Positions 9,101-18,434 of a stretch of DNA of 64,000 bases are shown here, piece by piece. Each line of letters starts with the position of its first letter. Position 1 is the first letter of the stretch. Source of the DNA: Rheinheimera salexigens (lineage in GTDB: Bacteria; Pseudomonadota; Gammaproteobacteria; Enterobacterales; Alteromonadaceae); assembly GCF_001752395.1 (NCBI RefSeq), contig NZ_MKEK01000001.1, forward strand, positions 2,223,147 to 2,287,146, written 5' to 3'. The notes below the pieces were generated by a model. That model was not told the origin of the DNA and did not search any database. It saw only the letters and a list, made by a program, of their open reading frames with translations. The position numbers and the translations under genes were made by a program.

Positions 9101-12036
9101 GCAATAAAATTAATAATGCGTGCTTGCTGCTTTTTCAAATAACTTAAGTCACCGTCGGTTTTAAAACCGACTAATTGTGGCAATGGTGATACCAACGCGG
9201 TTTGCATTAATTGCACACTGCGACCCCCACCGCCATCAAAGCCTTCAGCATGAAACAATAAGCGGTAAGTCCCGCCACTGTATTGCTCTAGTGGCAAAGT
9301 GAAATTGGCTTGACCATTGGCATCTGTTTGCTGATCAGCCAAGTTTTCTTTTATGCGCTCTCTAGCTTTATCTTCCTGATTTAATGCTACAAATTTATAA
9401 TCTTTATACTCAGTAAAATCAAAACTAGTGGGGATTAATTCAAACCGAGCACTGACGCGGCGTTGCTGGGCTGGAGTGCCAAATAAATTATCTAATTGGA
9501 TTTGTGCACTTAAATCAGCGGGTGATAACCAGCCTGACGCGTGTTGATTAAAACGGTTGGTTATTTTTAACCGATCGGGCATAAACTCTTCAATTTGAAA
9601 GCTAGCCGAGCCTAAATATCGCTGTTGTGCGCCTTTTTTATCTAATAAACTTACCGATACATTGTAACGACCAGTATCACTGCTACTGTCACTATCAATG
9701 CTAAAGCTATGTAAGCCGCGACCTGATAATGAAAATTTTTCCTGCCAGAATGTATTGCCGCGTGGTCCTTCAATTTGAATTTTAAGTGGTAGATTACTCG
9801 CTTGGGCAACCGACAGATCAGCTTGACGAATAATTGTCGCCAATTTAACTTGCTCACCCGGTCGATAAATACCACGATCACTAAAGATATAAGCATTTAA
9901 CGCTGTGCTATCCACAGGATCATAGTAATCTCCAGCAGTATTAAACTTTGAATAATCTAACTGGCGGCTATAGCGTTGATAAGGAATAAAGCTACTGTCC
10001 GTAATGCCCTCACGCTGCTGAGTGACTAAATACACCACCGGTTGCCGTTCTCGCATAAAGTGATTGGTTTTAGCAAAACTTACCTGTCCTTGGCTATCGG
10101 TTTGTTGGCTATATAAGGCTACGCCGTTTTTACCCAATAACTGCACTTTGGCATTAGCTACTGGTTTGCCTGTGGCAACAGACATCACAAATACTTGCTG
10201 ACTTGAGTCGGCATTGTGTTTAACCAATAAGCCCAGATCGGTTACTAGCACCATGCGTTTATCAAGCGTTTCTTGATAGTTATTCGGTTGAGTAGCGTCG
10301 TAGGCCATTAACTCGATAATAAACAGCCCCATACCGCTTTTATCTAAATACGGTTTTAAAGGCAGAGCTAAATAATTGGCTTGTTTCAGATCAGCTTTGG
10401 CATCAGGCGTGGTCAAGCTAAACGTTTTTTCATATACCGCGGTTATGTTTTCTTGATCAAAACGATAACTATCAAAATACGGCTGGCTAATATCACCATT
10501 AGTTTGGCTAATATAATGATTTAGTTGCTGCGGTAGCAGCTTATGCAGTTTTACTTTTACTCCGGGTAAGCCACGGCTAAGCAATTGCAGGGTTTGCTGA
10601 CCACTTAACGACAGTACCGCCCCTTCGCCAATAATCTTCGCTTGCTTGGGATACGCTGGCGCTTGTTGCACCGAGCGAAACTCATTGGCTAAGCGAAACT
10701 CAGCAACCGACTCTACTCCCGCAGGCAGTTGAATAAAAATATTCTGCTGCACCGGTAAATCTAACTTAATACTAAACTGCGCGGCATGACTTTCAGGGGT
10801 TGGCATAAGTTGCCACTCTATAGCTTTAGCATCCGCTAACACTTTGCTATTAACTTCGCTCGTCATCCAGTTACCCGAGCGCCGTTTTGGATGCTTTGGT
10901 AAGGCATATAATTTAAGTTTGTTGGTTAGTTCAGCTCTGGCAATGCGATCAGTAAATCCGAGTAGCAACATCTGCTCTGGCTGCTGCTCGGGATTAGTCA
11001 CGATTTCAACTGTCGGTTGCAGCACTTTTAAAAAACTATTTTGATCCGGCACTAATATTTGCTGGCTAATTTCTAAAGCTGTTTCTGTGTTACCTCGTTG
11101 CACCTTCACACCTTTAGCTAATGTTAAGGTTAAATATTGCTCATGCTCGGGTAAGGTTAGCGCAGCAGATTGAATATACACTTCACGGCCAGTTTTATCG
11201 CTGGTCAGAGTGTATTCTAAGGCCTTTGTGCTAGCTGATTTATCGGCGCCATCGGCACGCATCTGTAAACTTAATAATGGGTAAATACTCGATAACTGCA
11301 CCGGATGACTAAAATATAAGATGCCAACAATATGCCGTTGTTTAAGCTGATCTGGATGTTGATAAAAACGTAATTTATCCAACTCAACGCTTAATTCAGG
11401 CGATGAAAAGTGATAACTCGTGGTTTTTAAATTAATGTCAGGGGCGAAAATAGCTTTATCTAAACTCACTTTATATTGTTGACCCGCGGGCCACGCCTGC
11501 TCTGGCGTAAAGCTTAAGGTGTTATCATCTTGCCATAACCATTTACCGGCTATATTTGGGCTAAGCGTTACTCCTTGGCTTAATACCTCACCAATTAAAT
11601 CTAATTTTGCCGCTGAAAGAGTAGATAGCGGTACTATTGGCGGTGAAATTGGCGGTGCTATTCTTGATAGTCGAGATAAGTTATCTACTGATCTTGGCGT
11701 TATTGGCTCGGCCTGTGGTGGTTCTTCCGCATCAGGTACAGGCTGGCTTTCATACTCAAAATGCAAGATTAAGCTACTGGGTTGCTCAACATCATCTTGA
11801 TAGTAACCAATCTCTGGTGCACTAATGTTAGCGATTACTTGAATTGGCTTAGGTAACTGGGCGTAATAATACCCACCAACAATAGCCACAGTAAGCATTA
11901 ACAGTATAAAAACAGTAATAGACCAAAAACGGCCGGGTTGATGTTGAGCTGAATGCTTTAATTGTTGACACCAAGGCGGCGCTGTCCAATTAACGGAACC
12001 AAACAATTTACTGAAAAATGATGATGACCCAGACAT
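6109..12036 (-). CDS. Bacterial alpha-2-macroglobulin (YfhM-like protease trap)
   Basis: Very large (1975 residues) periplasmic macroglobulin thought to snare attacking proteases. The thioester motif GCTEQ is intact with Cys 1513, within a helical thioester domain (QYPHGCTEQIVSQVF). Family landmarks include GIYRPGEQVKL (MG2-type domain), DEGILQVADYQLPDPL and the basic site before it-follows FARRQEQPGVFW, in the region that acts as bait. Unlike E. coli YfhM (about 1650 residues, lipoprotein), this protein has no lipobox; it is anchored by one N-terminal transmembrane helix (about residues 38-58) after a 37-residue cytoplasmic tail, and carries a Pro-rich linker near 100-145. AGGA lies six bases before the start ATG. 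It is first in a two-gene unit with pbpC. The extra length suggests additional MG-type domains near the N-terminus, which is inference. Confidence 0.93.
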   Translation of the reverse strand: MSGSSSFFSKLFGSVNWTAPPWCQQLKHSAQHQPGRFWSITVFILLMLTVAIVGGYYYAQLPKPIQVIANISAPEIGYYQDDVEQPSSLILHFEYESQPVPDAEEPPQAEPITPRSVDNLSRLSRIAPPISPPIVPLSTLSAAKLDLIGEVLSQGVTLSPNIAGKWLWQDDNTLSFTPEQAWPAGQQYKVSLDKAIFAPDINLKTTSYHFSSPELSVELDKLRFYQHPDQLKQRHIVGILYFSHPVQLSSIYPLLSLQMRADGADKSASTKALEYTLTSDKTGREVYIQSAALTLPEHEQYLTLTLAKGVKVQRGNTETALEISQQILVPDQNSFLKVLQPTVEIVTNPEQQPEQMLLLGFTDRIARAELTNKLKLYALPKHPKRRSGNWMTSEVNSKVLADAKAIEWQLMPTPESHAAQFSIKLDLPVQQNIFIQLPAGVESVAEFRLANEFRSVQQAPAYPKQAKIIGEGAVLSLSGQQTLQLLSRGLPGVKVKLHKLLPQQLNHYISQTNGDISQPYFDSYRFDQENITAVYEKTFSLTTPDAKADLKQANYLALPLKPYLDKSGMGLFIIELMAYDATQPNNYQETLDKRMVLVTDLGLLVKHNADSSQQVFVMSVATGKPVANAKVQLLGKNGVALYSQQTDSQGQVSFAKTNHFMRERQPVVYLVTQQREGITDSSFIPYQRYSRQLDYSKFNTAGDYYDPVDSTALNAYIFSDRGIYRPGEQVKLATIIRQADLSVAQASNLPLKIQIEGPRGNTFWQEKFSLSGRGLHSFSIDSDSSSDTGRYNVSVSLLDKKGAQQRYLGSASFQIEEFMPDRLKITNRFNQHASGWLSPADLSAQIQLDNLFGTPAQQRRVSARFELIPTSFDFTEYKDYKFVALNQEDKARERIKENLADQQTDANGQANFTLPLEQYSGGTYRLLFHAEGFDGGGGRSVQLMQTALVSPLPQLVGFKTDGDLSYLKKQQARIINFIAINNQLEQIALSGLKLKLIAKRPVSSLVQQRDGTYQYQSIEQREQVSETDFAIAKTGSQYALATDTPGDYELQLVDGQQQLLTKLSFSVIGAGNSQAMLEKNASLTVKLDKSDYKAGDWIELNITAPYTGTGLISIESDKVHAFSWFSASTTSSIQRIQLPKHLEGNAYINVSYVRALDSEELFISPLSYAVVPFNIDRSSRELQITLQAPEEVRPGKPFNLSYKTSTAADILIFGVDEGILQVADYQLPDPLAYYLKKRALQVRSMQILDLLLPEFNLLSRQLAGIGGDSESMKMMAGRAMMDKNLNPFARRQEQPGVFWLGILAADTKLKQAEITIPQSFSGNIKLMAVAVGDKTLGSNSQDLLVRGPFVLTPDVLTTAAPGDEFDVSVTVANGIKQSGQQAKVEVVLTLPDSLQLVGSAKQQLTIAEGSEASARFRVKALAQLGEASVRFSARYEKDSIVEQTDRDLSISIRPATDYQQHITAGFAKKGQVSLSPSTKWYPELAQLSVTASSNPLVLAESFSDYLAQYPHGCTEQIVSQVFPWIGLVQQPAYQNQLPALQQKFASLITKLAERQQHDGGFNFWPGQQNSADAPSVYTMHFLLAAREQGLAVPNYMLEQGLEYLTSLARLNGANVYQARLRANAIYLLTRNGQVTSNYLVALHERLEKQHKQAWQSDITAVYMAASYQLLQKQDVANSLISQYRLNKPSAFQQQAELDNRIAPSPFANAAFQSQLSLDAQYIYLLAEHFTDKAQQLDADTVLNLVQPMFDGHYNTISSAYAVLALSAYGQMQGGTYNDSLQFYQLIADTKQPVNLADNSSAMPQANLAVNADKVLIESAQPVFYALSEAGFAATLPSSATSNDLEVVRDYLDAAGNKVATAQQGDELTVRLRIRSTTKQWHTNIAVIDLLPAGFSVIRSSLPREQTHWRADYIDVREDRIVYYASFGPQSTELKYQVKVTAAGDFVVPAVYAESMYDRSVNAHSVASRFKVNAEQ

Positions 12037-12128
12037 AACCTATCCTTAGTTTACCGCAAAGCTAAACAATACTAGCGGATGAAAGTTAATACTAAATGAA
12101 TTCTAGCAGCTTGAGTTTACACATTAAA

Positions 12129-12590
12129 TTACAGCCAGCGTCTCACTTTAGCTTGATATTGGATAAATTGTTGGCCAAAAACTTTAGTTAATGCTCGCTC
12201 TTCGGCTTTAATTTGAAACTGATTTAAATACAGTATAAACAGCGCTATCATTAACACCGACCAAGCTGAGGATAAATAAATCGCCCACGCCAATAACGAC
12301 ATAGCAAAGCCAAGGTACATAGGGTTGCGAGTTAAGGTATAAATACCGCTAGTCACTAGCTCTGACGCCGCTTCAGGCACCCGCGGATCAACCGTAGTTT
12401 TAGCTCGCTTAAAAGCAAATACACCGGCTAAAATTATTACTAACGCTAGTAAGAATAATAGCGTTACCATAACTAGCCTAAGCGTAAAACTGATAGTAAA
12501 AAGCGGCAGGGTCAAAGAAATTAACCACATCATTAATGCAACGATAAGTACAACCAATACCGGTGGTAGCTTTTTTTCTAACCTGTTCAT
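12129..12590 (-). CDS. Isoprenylcysteine carboxyl methyltransferase-family membrane protein
   Basis: Small integral membrane protein, 153 residues, with about four transmembrane helices. The ICMT/phospholipid-methyltransferase fold signature is clear in the C-terminal half: GIYTLTRNPMYLGFAMSL, then a hydrophobic hairpin, then EERALTKVFGQQFIQYQAKVRRWL. This Arg-Asn-Pro-x-Tyr plus Glu-Glu...Tyr pattern forms the SAM-binding site in the family. The substrate in bacteria is unknown; isoprenylated proteins are not expected, so a lipid or small molecule is more likely. AGGAAGG lies just upstream of the ATG. It sits 92 bp upstream-side of the alpha-2-macroglobulin start on the same strand and is probably separately transcribed. 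Confidence 0.85.
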   Translation of the reverse strand: MNRLEKKLPPVLVVLIVALMMWLISLTLPLFTISFTLRLVMVTLLFLLALVIILAGVFAFKRAKTTVDPRVPEAASELVTSGIYTLTRNPMYLGFAMSLLAWAIYLSSAWSVLMIALFILYLNQFQIKAEERALTKVFGQQFIQYQAKVRRWL

Positions 12591-12803
12591 TATCCTTCCT
12601 TAGTCGTTAAAGCTGTTATTAGAAAAAATTCGATTTAAAACTTAGACTTAAGCTTAATAGCATGTAATTAACTGAAATCAAACCTGAGCTTAACTCGAAC
12701 CTAGTATTAAAATAATGTCCTGTGGCATCAGCTTTGTCGAGTCAGTTGGTAAAATAGGCAGAACAATTTGCGCTGCAGCATCTTATTGAAGTGGAGACAA
12801 GCA

Positions 12804-13451
12804 ATGACAATGTGGCAAATAACCGGCTGGATTTTATGGCTACTGATAACAGTACGCTACTTTCCGCGTGAGTTTTGGCCCAAGTTAAAAACAGAACCCG
12901 GTTATCAGCATTTTGTGTTTGGGTCAGTATTAGGCTTAAGTGTGTTATGGAGTATTCAAGCCGGTATTATTAATGGTTTAAACCTGCATTTTTTAATGTT
13001 AACCACTTTGGTGCTGTGTCATGGCTGGCGTATCGCTATGTTGTTATGTGCATTTATTAGCCTGATATTAATTACTTTTCAGATCATCCCACTGGCCGAT
13101 GCCGGTTTATACGCGTTAACAACCTTTATTATTCCTGGTTTATTTAGCTACCTAATGTTTTTAGCCAGTTACCGTTACCTTTCTCGGCATTTATTTGTCT
13201 ATATTTTTGTGGCCGGCTTTTTAACCTCAGCCTTCACTATCGCTTTGCATATGCTATTAGTTTCACTGTGGTTTTATACTGAAGGACGTTACGAATGGGA
13301 TATTATCTATGATAATTATCTTAAGATGTCGATATTAACTTGGTTTCCTGAAGCCTTACTCAATGGTGGGGCAATTACCTTAATGGCCATCTATCAACCG
13401 CACTGGTTACGTACCTTTTATGATCGTGAATATCTGTCACCAGACCGATAA
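12804..13451 (+). CDS. Polytopic membrane protein, CbiM-like ECF-transporter permease family (tentative)
   Basis: A 215-residue protein with about six transmembrane segments and almost no soluble part. The stretch NGLNLHFLMLTTLVLCHGWRIA, split over a His-containing helix, resembles the metal-binding region of proteins annotated as CbiM-like 'energy-coupling factor permease' homologues, but no CbiQ/CbiO partner genes are nearby, so cobalt or other metal uptake is not established. I chose the ATG at 12804 because GGAG lies seven bases before it; the longer reading frame from 12768 has no such site. A strong terminator follows immediately, and neighbours are on the opposite strand, so it is monocistronic. 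Confidence 0.65.
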   Translation: MTMWQITGWILWLLITVRYFPREFWPKLKTEPGYQHFVFGSVLGLSVLWSIQAGIINGLNLHFLMLTTLVLCHGWRIAMLLCAFISLILITFQIIPLADAGLYALTTFIIPGLFSYLMFLASYRYLSRHLFVYIFVAGFLTSAFTIALHMLLVSLWFYTEGRYEWDIIYDNYLKMSILTWFPEALLNGGAITLMAIYQPHWLRTFYDREYLSPDR

Positions 13452-13453
13452 AC

Positions 13454-13480
13454 AAAAAGGCGTGCTGAGCACGCCTTTTT
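13454..13480. terminator. Bidirectional intrinsic terminator
   Basis: Perfect 12-bp stem (AAAAAGGCGTGC / GCACGCCTTTTT) with a TGA loop between the convergent membrane-protein gene and the M49-like peptidase gene. The A-run on one side and T-run on the other would serve both strands. Confidence 0.9.
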
Positions 13481-13499
13481 TATTTTACCCCAAACTTGT

Positions 13500-15212
13500 T
13501 TATTCTAAGCCAAGCACTTGCTTACCTTGATTAAAGTCAATATCAACCGGAATATTAGCCGATGACAAACGGGCTAAATCAGCGGCTAATTGCGGCTTAA
13601 TTACGCCTTTGTCAGCCACTAACGATGCCACGCCGTCATAATTGCCATCGCCTTGCAATGTCAAGATAAGCTCGGATAATGACGCCATTGCCAACTGCAT
13701 TTTTTCATAATCCACTTGATAAGTACCATCGTTATTACGAACAAAAGCCTCTTGTTCAGCAAAGTAATTAAAGCGGATCATATTCGCTTTACCATGGGCA
13801 CTTGAGGCACCAAACCTCACTGAGCGGAAAATGCCGGCCATAAAGGTGGTATAGAAATCTTCAATCTCACCCTCTTCCAGCATGCCTTGTTTATGCAGTT
13901 GCGTGATCATATACAAGCCTAAAATATCGGCTTTGCCTTCCTCTAACGCTGAAGCGTGTTCTTTTAATGATTGACGAACAGTGCCATTGCCATTAATAGT
14001 GTTTTTAATGCCTAAACCATGAGCCACTTCATGAAACATAGTATTATTAAAAAAGGCATTAAAGGTGACATGCTGACGTTGCTCAGGTGTGATTAGCAAG
14101 TCAGTAATTGGCAACATAATATGCTCAAACTTAGCTTGCATGGCGTTTTTTAACTGTAACCGCCTAGTGCCGTACTCTAATTGCACTTGCTCATCATTGG
14201 GTAGGTTAATGGCAATCGTTTTTGAACCGGCATTGGCATGACCAGCATAATAAATAACATCATAGGCATTTAAATCTGCATCACTACCGGGCACTTCTGC
14301 TTTGTATTTTTCATCGACTGGTAAACCTCGCTGTAAAGCTGGCAAGGTGGCAGCATATTTAGCCAATTTGTCGCTCCAGCTTTGATCTTTTACTAACACA
14401 TAAGCTTCAAACGCCGTGCGATATCCGTATAACTGATCTTCATAATTTTCGATAGGGCCTATGACGATATCTATCTTATTATTCTTCATCGCCATCCAAG
14501 CTAAATCAGACGCTTGATAACTATCGGTTAATAACGCTTGCGCTCTTAGGGTTAAGTAATGCGCAAACTCGCTATCTTCTGCTAACGCTGCAGCTTGGGT
14601 TAATAGTTTTGCCGCGGTTGCTAGTTGTGTTTGATACATTTTTGAATAAGGAACGCTAACTAACTCACCCTGACTATCGCGCTGCACCATCGAATACAAA
14701 CCGGTTTTATCGGCAAAATCCGCTGCCGTAAATTCTGCTTTAGTCATATCTTGAGGATAAAACTCAGCACCTAATGCTTTTTCAGCAAAGCCGGTTAAAA
14801 AAGGGGCATCACCTTTAAGACGATCCCAAGGACCATAGTTAATATCCGCAAATTGACGCACTTTACCTTGCGGTAACTTGGCTAAAAAATCTTGTTTAGA
14901 TCCGCCAAAGGCTTGCTGCCAAAATAAGTCATCCATCACTTTTGCGGCATCGATTAATAGCGCCAGCATTTTATGTTGGTTAGCACTTAAAGCAGATAGA
15001 TCAGCCGTTAAATCTACTGGATAATAAATATCTAATCGTGATGCAAATTCAGGTATTAGGCTAACGGTCGTTTCAGCTGCAGGCGAAGCGCTTGCTAGTT
15101 CAGAGTTAACACTCGCTTGGCCAGTGTTAGTAGGTGTCGCTTTATCAGAACAAGCAGTAACAGTTAATGCACCGGCCACCAGTAAGGCAGTTAGAATTGG
15201 ATTAATACGCAT
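13500..15212 (-). CDS. Lipoprotein zinc peptidase of the dipeptidyl-peptidase III (M49)-like family
   Basis: A 570-residue lipoprotein: residues 1-20 form a signal with lipobox VTAC, acylated at Cys 21, followed by a Ser/Thr/Ala-rich spacer. The zinc site is HEVAHG at 394-399 (His 394, Glu 395, His 398) with a second motif EEGKAD at 424-429 that would supply the third ligand. M49 enzymes classically use HExxGH-type spacing (HELLGH) and EECRAD; here the first motif is the shorter HExxH, as in a bacterial subgroup annotated as M49 or 'Zn-dependent hydrolase'. Likely role is peptide degradation at the inner or outer membrane. The gene is followed by the terminator shared with the upstream membrane protein and preceded by 168 bp without a gene. 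Confidence 0.8.
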   Translation of the reverse strand: MRINPILTALLVAGALTVTACSDKATPTNTGQASVNSELASASPAAETTVSLIPEFASRLDIYYPVDLTADLSALSANQHKMLALLIDAAKVMDDLFWQQAFGGSKQDFLAKLPQGKVRQFADINYGPWDRLKGDAPFLTGFAEKALGAEFYPQDMTKAEFTAADFADKTGLYSMVQRDSQGELVSVPYSKMYQTQLATAAKLLTQAAALAEDSEFAHYLTLRAQALLTDSYQASDLAWMAMKNNKIDIVIGPIENYEDQLYGYRTAFEAYVLVKDQSWSDKLAKYAATLPALQRGLPVDEKYKAEVPGSDADLNAYDVIYYAGHANAGSKTIAINLPNDEQVQLEYGTRRLQLKNAMQAKFEHIMLPITDLLITPEQRQHVTFNAFFNNTMFHEVAHGLGIKNTINGNGTVRQSLKEHASALEEGKADILGLYMITQLHKQGMLEEGEIEDFYTTFMAGIFRSVRFGASSAHGKANMIRFNYFAEQEAFVRNNDGTYQVDYEKMQLAMASLSELILTLQGDGNYDGVASLVADKGVIKPQLAADLARLSSANIPVDIDFNQGKQVLGLE

Positions 15213-15372
15213 AATAGGAACCTGTTTAAAAAATAGAAGTAAACTCGATTACAGAGTAGGTAAAGCGCAGCGACTGTGCAACTGTTTGCGCTAAAATGTC
15301 GCTCAGCTTGGCTATTTTCCGGTTTAGTAACAGGGTAAAATAGCCAACAAATAAGGCGATAAAACACATTTA

Positions 15373-15393
15373 AGTATGGCTTATAGCCATACT
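15373..15393 (-). terminator. Hairpin spanning the stop codon of the RND operon
   Basis: AGTATGGCT and AGCCATACT form a 9-bp stem with a short loop that lies across the stop codon of the last RND gene; on the minus strand it is followed by TTAAATGTGTTTT. The T-tract is interrupted, so this may be a weak terminator or a 3'-end stabilising hairpin. Confidence 0.45.
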
Positions 15394-18300
15394 TTATTGG
15401 CCCAGCGCCGTGCGGTACTGCGCCAATTTAACCATTTGGTATTAAGTTGAATTAAACCCCAATAGGTTAACGGCACTAACACTAAACTGGTTAAGGTGGA
15501 AAACAATAAGCCACCGACAATCGCCACCGCCATTGGGGCATAGCTTGGGCCATCACCGCCAATTTGGGTACCGCCAAAAGCCAAGGGTAATAAGCCTAAA
15601 ACGGTTGTTGAAACGGTCATTAATATCGGCCGTAACCGTGACTCGCTGGCGGTAATTATCACCTCTAACAATGGCAACTCTGGATAGGTTTCTCGGTCTT
15701 GATTAATGCGATCTACTAATACAATACCGTTATTGACCACTATACCCATTAACACCAGCATACCAATCATGCCCATAATCCCCATGCTGGTACCGGTAAA
15801 TAAAAAGGTCCAAAACACGCCTACTAATGAAAACAGTAACGAGCCAATAACGGCGGTAGGCAATAAAATGGATTCAAATAATGCCGCCATCACCAGATAG
15901 ATCATTGCCACAGCCAATAACATATTCACCATCATCACTTGCTGAGATTCATCTTGGCGTTGAAAGCTGCCTTGAAACGACCAGCTGTAACCCGCTGGTA
16001 AGGCGATGTGATCCATAATTTGGCTAATGTCTTCGCGTACTTTATCCATCGTAGCGTCTTTGCTTAAGTTCATCCGAATAGCAATGCCGGTTTGACGATT
16101 AAAACGGCTAATCTTATCTAACCTTGGTGCAACGGTTAACGTGGCTAATTGACTAAGACTTATCACCACACCGTCTTTGGTTAAAATAGGCAGGGCTGCC
16201 AGTTCTGACATAGAGGTGCTTACCCGCTCGTCATATAACACCCGCATTAACAGCTCGCCTTGTTCGCTACTACGAAAGGTGCGTAAGTTTGTACCGCGTA
16301 ATGCCAATGATACTGCATCGGCTACTTGCTGCGCGGTTAAGCCATGGCGTTGTAATTGTGCTAGTTGCAAACTAATTTGCAGTTCTTGTTGGCCATTACT
16401 TATCGCCGAGCTGACATCCTCTAACCCAGAAACATTAGCTAATATCGGCTCAACGTCTTTAGCTAAACGCATTAATACCTCAGTCGAGCGGCCTAATAAA
16501 TGCACTTGTAAGCCATCATTACTGCCCCAGCCAAAGGTCGGTTTCGCCCGAACTAAGCTTGGCCAATTATCGCGTATGGCTTGTTTTAATTCAGCAATAG
16601 GTTGGCTTAACGGTTGGCGAAAAATAATGGTTGATGAAGCTTCACCAGAGCGGTAATAGCTGTATACCGACTCAATTTCAAATTTATCTTGATTAGCATA
16701 TAAGTAGTTTTCCATTCTAACTACTTCGGCTTCTACTTCAGCCAGCGCATAGTTTCCTTGAATATTATACTTAACAAAAATGCGACTATTATCCTGCTCG
16801 TCGTCGTCACCGCCTGACACCACCCCTATCGGTATGACGATGCTGGCTAAAATTAGCAGTGCGGCAACACTCGACCAGCGCGGATAGGCCATAACCTTAC
16901 TTAAGATCCGCCGATAAACTCGCTCTAACTTAGTTGGAGTATTGCTGGTGTTTAACTGCATATTCAGTTTAGTGGTCAGCAACGGAATTAACGTTAACGC
17001 CATCAGTAAACTTACGGCTAAACATAAACAAATTGCTATAGCTACATGCTCAAGAAATATGGTTAATTGCATTTTTTGGCCAATAATATTGGGCAAAAAT
17101 ACGATGGCCGTTGTCGCAGTACCGGCAACAACCGCTAAACTGACCCGACGCACGCCTCTGGCCGTGGCGGTTTTAATATCGCCACCTAATGAGCGTTCGC
17201 GAAAAATGCTTTCGGTCACCACCACCGCATTATCCACCAGCATCCCTATCGCCAGCATTAATCCCATCATGCTTAAGATATTTAAGCTGTAGTCCAGAAA
17301 GTACATAATGCCTAAGGCGATACAAATTGACACCGGCACTGCCAACACCACCACCATAGTGCTACCTAAATGGCGCAGAAAAATATACAACACAATAAAC
17401 GATAACACCGCACCAATAGCGCCAGCGGTTAATAAGTCGGTTAAGGACGTTGTTACGCCATCGGCCATATCATCCATGATATATAAACTAATACCATTAA
17501 AGGCCGGATCTTTATCCACCGCCGCAACCACCGCTAAAGCAGCCTTAGCCACTTCAACTAAGTTAGCACCCGACTCTTTGTACACGTTCATGCCTACTGC
17601 ATAGGTTTGATCTAAGTGCCGTCCTTCCTCAGCTTTTGGCAACTCTAACGCTACCGTAGCCACTTCACGCAAGGTTAAACCCGGTCGCAACGGTAAAGCG
17701 GCAATTTGGCTAAGCTCTGAATATTCACCGACCGGCTTTACTAAAATACTATGCTCTGGATTACGTAATTCGCCGGCGGTTATCGCAAAGTTATTTTGCT
17801 GCAATACCCTGACAATACTTGCTGCATCAATATTTAATGCACGCATTTTGTCAGGGTTAAGCCGGATTACCACTTGACGTTTTTGTACGCCATATAACTC
17901 GACTTTAGACACGCCATGCACCCGCTCTAACGGCCGTTTAATTTGCCGCTCTAATAAGTCATAGGCCATAGCTAAATCACGTTGGCTTGAAATACGTAAC
18001 TGAAAAATAGGCATATCATTAGTATTAAATTGAAATACCAACACCCGCTCAACATCTTTAGGTAATAAGTGCCTTATGCTATCTAAGCGCTCACGTACCT
18101 CGATGCTTTTACTATTAATATCCTGCTCCCAGTTAAACTCTAGCGAGACCTCAGCACTATTTTCATTGGAACTAGAGCGTAACTGTTTAATACCGGTGAC
18201 GGTTGCCAACGCTTCTTCTAAGGGCCGAGTAATTAAGCGTTCAATCTCAGCGGGGGTAGCATTGGCATAAGGCACATTAATAAATATCTGCGGAATATCA

Positions 18301-18434
18301 ATACCCGGAAACTTCTCCAAAGGCAGCATTCGGCTAGCTAAGATGCCAAACACCAACATGGATATAAACAGCATACAAATAGTCACCGGCCGGGTTAGTG
18401 CCATGCGGGTTAATGCGAGCGGTTGCTGGTTCAT
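15381..18434 (-). CDS. RND-family efflux pump subunit (AcrB/MdtB-type permease)
   Basis: Inner-membrane proton-driven exporter, 1017 residues, with the standard RND layout: TM1 near residues 12-30, a large periplasmic porter loop, TM2-TM6 near 335-480, TM7 near 520, a second periplasmic loop, TM8-TM12 at the C-terminus. In TM4 the motif GMLVDNAVVVTES keeps one of the two proton-relay aspartates (Asp-Asn instead of AcrB Asp-Asp), and TM10 has MGIVVNNGIVLVDR where AcrB has a Lys. This is a common variant in HAE1/MdtC-like pumps. Its start codon overlaps the stop of the upstream RND gene by 4 bp (ATGA), so the two pumps are probably made in balanced amounts and may form mixed trimers as MdtBC do; that last point is inference. 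Substrate unknown. Confidence 0.92.
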   Translation of the reverse strand: MNQQPLALTRMALTRPVTICMLFISMLVFGILASRMLPLEKFPGIDIPQIFINVPYANATPAEIERLITRPLEEALATVTGIKQLRSSSNENSAEVSLEFNWEQDINSKSIEVRERLDSIRHLLPKDVERVLVFQFNTNDMPIFQLRISSQRDLAMAYDLLERQIKRPLERVHGVSKVELYGVQKRQVVIRLNPDKMRALNIDAASIVRVLQQNNFAITAGELRNPEHSILVKPVGEYSELSQIAALPLRPGLTLREVATVALELPKAEEGRHLDQTYAVGMNVYKESGANLVEVAKAALAVVAAVDKDPAFNGISLYIMDDMADGVTTSLTDLLTAGAIGAVLSFIVLYIFLRHLGSTMVVVLAVPVSICIALGIMYFLDYSLNILSMMGLMLAIGMLVDNAVVVTESIFRERSLGGDIKTATARGVRRVSLAVVAGTATTAIVFLPNIIGQKMQLTIFLEHVAIAICLCLAVSLLMALTLIPLLTTKLNMQLNTSNTPTKLERVYRRILSKVMAYPRWSSVAALLILASIVIPIGVVSGGDDDEQDNSRIFVKYNIQGNYALAEVEAEVVRMENYLYANQDKFEIESVYSYYRSGEASSTIIFRQPLSQPIAELKQAIRDNWPSLVRAKPTFGWGSNDGLQVHLLGRSTEVLMRLAKDVEPILANVSGLEDVSSAISNGQQELQISLQLAQLQRHGLTAQQVADAVSLALRGTNLRTFRSSEQGELLMRVLYDERVSTSMSELAALPILTKDGVVISLSQLATLTVAPRLDKISRFNRQTGIAIRMNLSKDATMDKVREDISQIMDHIALPAGYSWSFQGSFQRQDESQQVMMVNMLLAVAMIYLVMAALFESILLPTAVIGSLLFSLVGVFWTFLFTGTSMGIMGMIGMLVLMGIVVNNGIVLVDRINQDRETYPELPLLEVIITASESRLRPILMTVSTTVLGLLPLAFGGTQIGGDGPSYAPMAVAIVGGLLFSTLTSLVLVPLTYWGLIQLNTKWLNWRSTARRWANKVWL

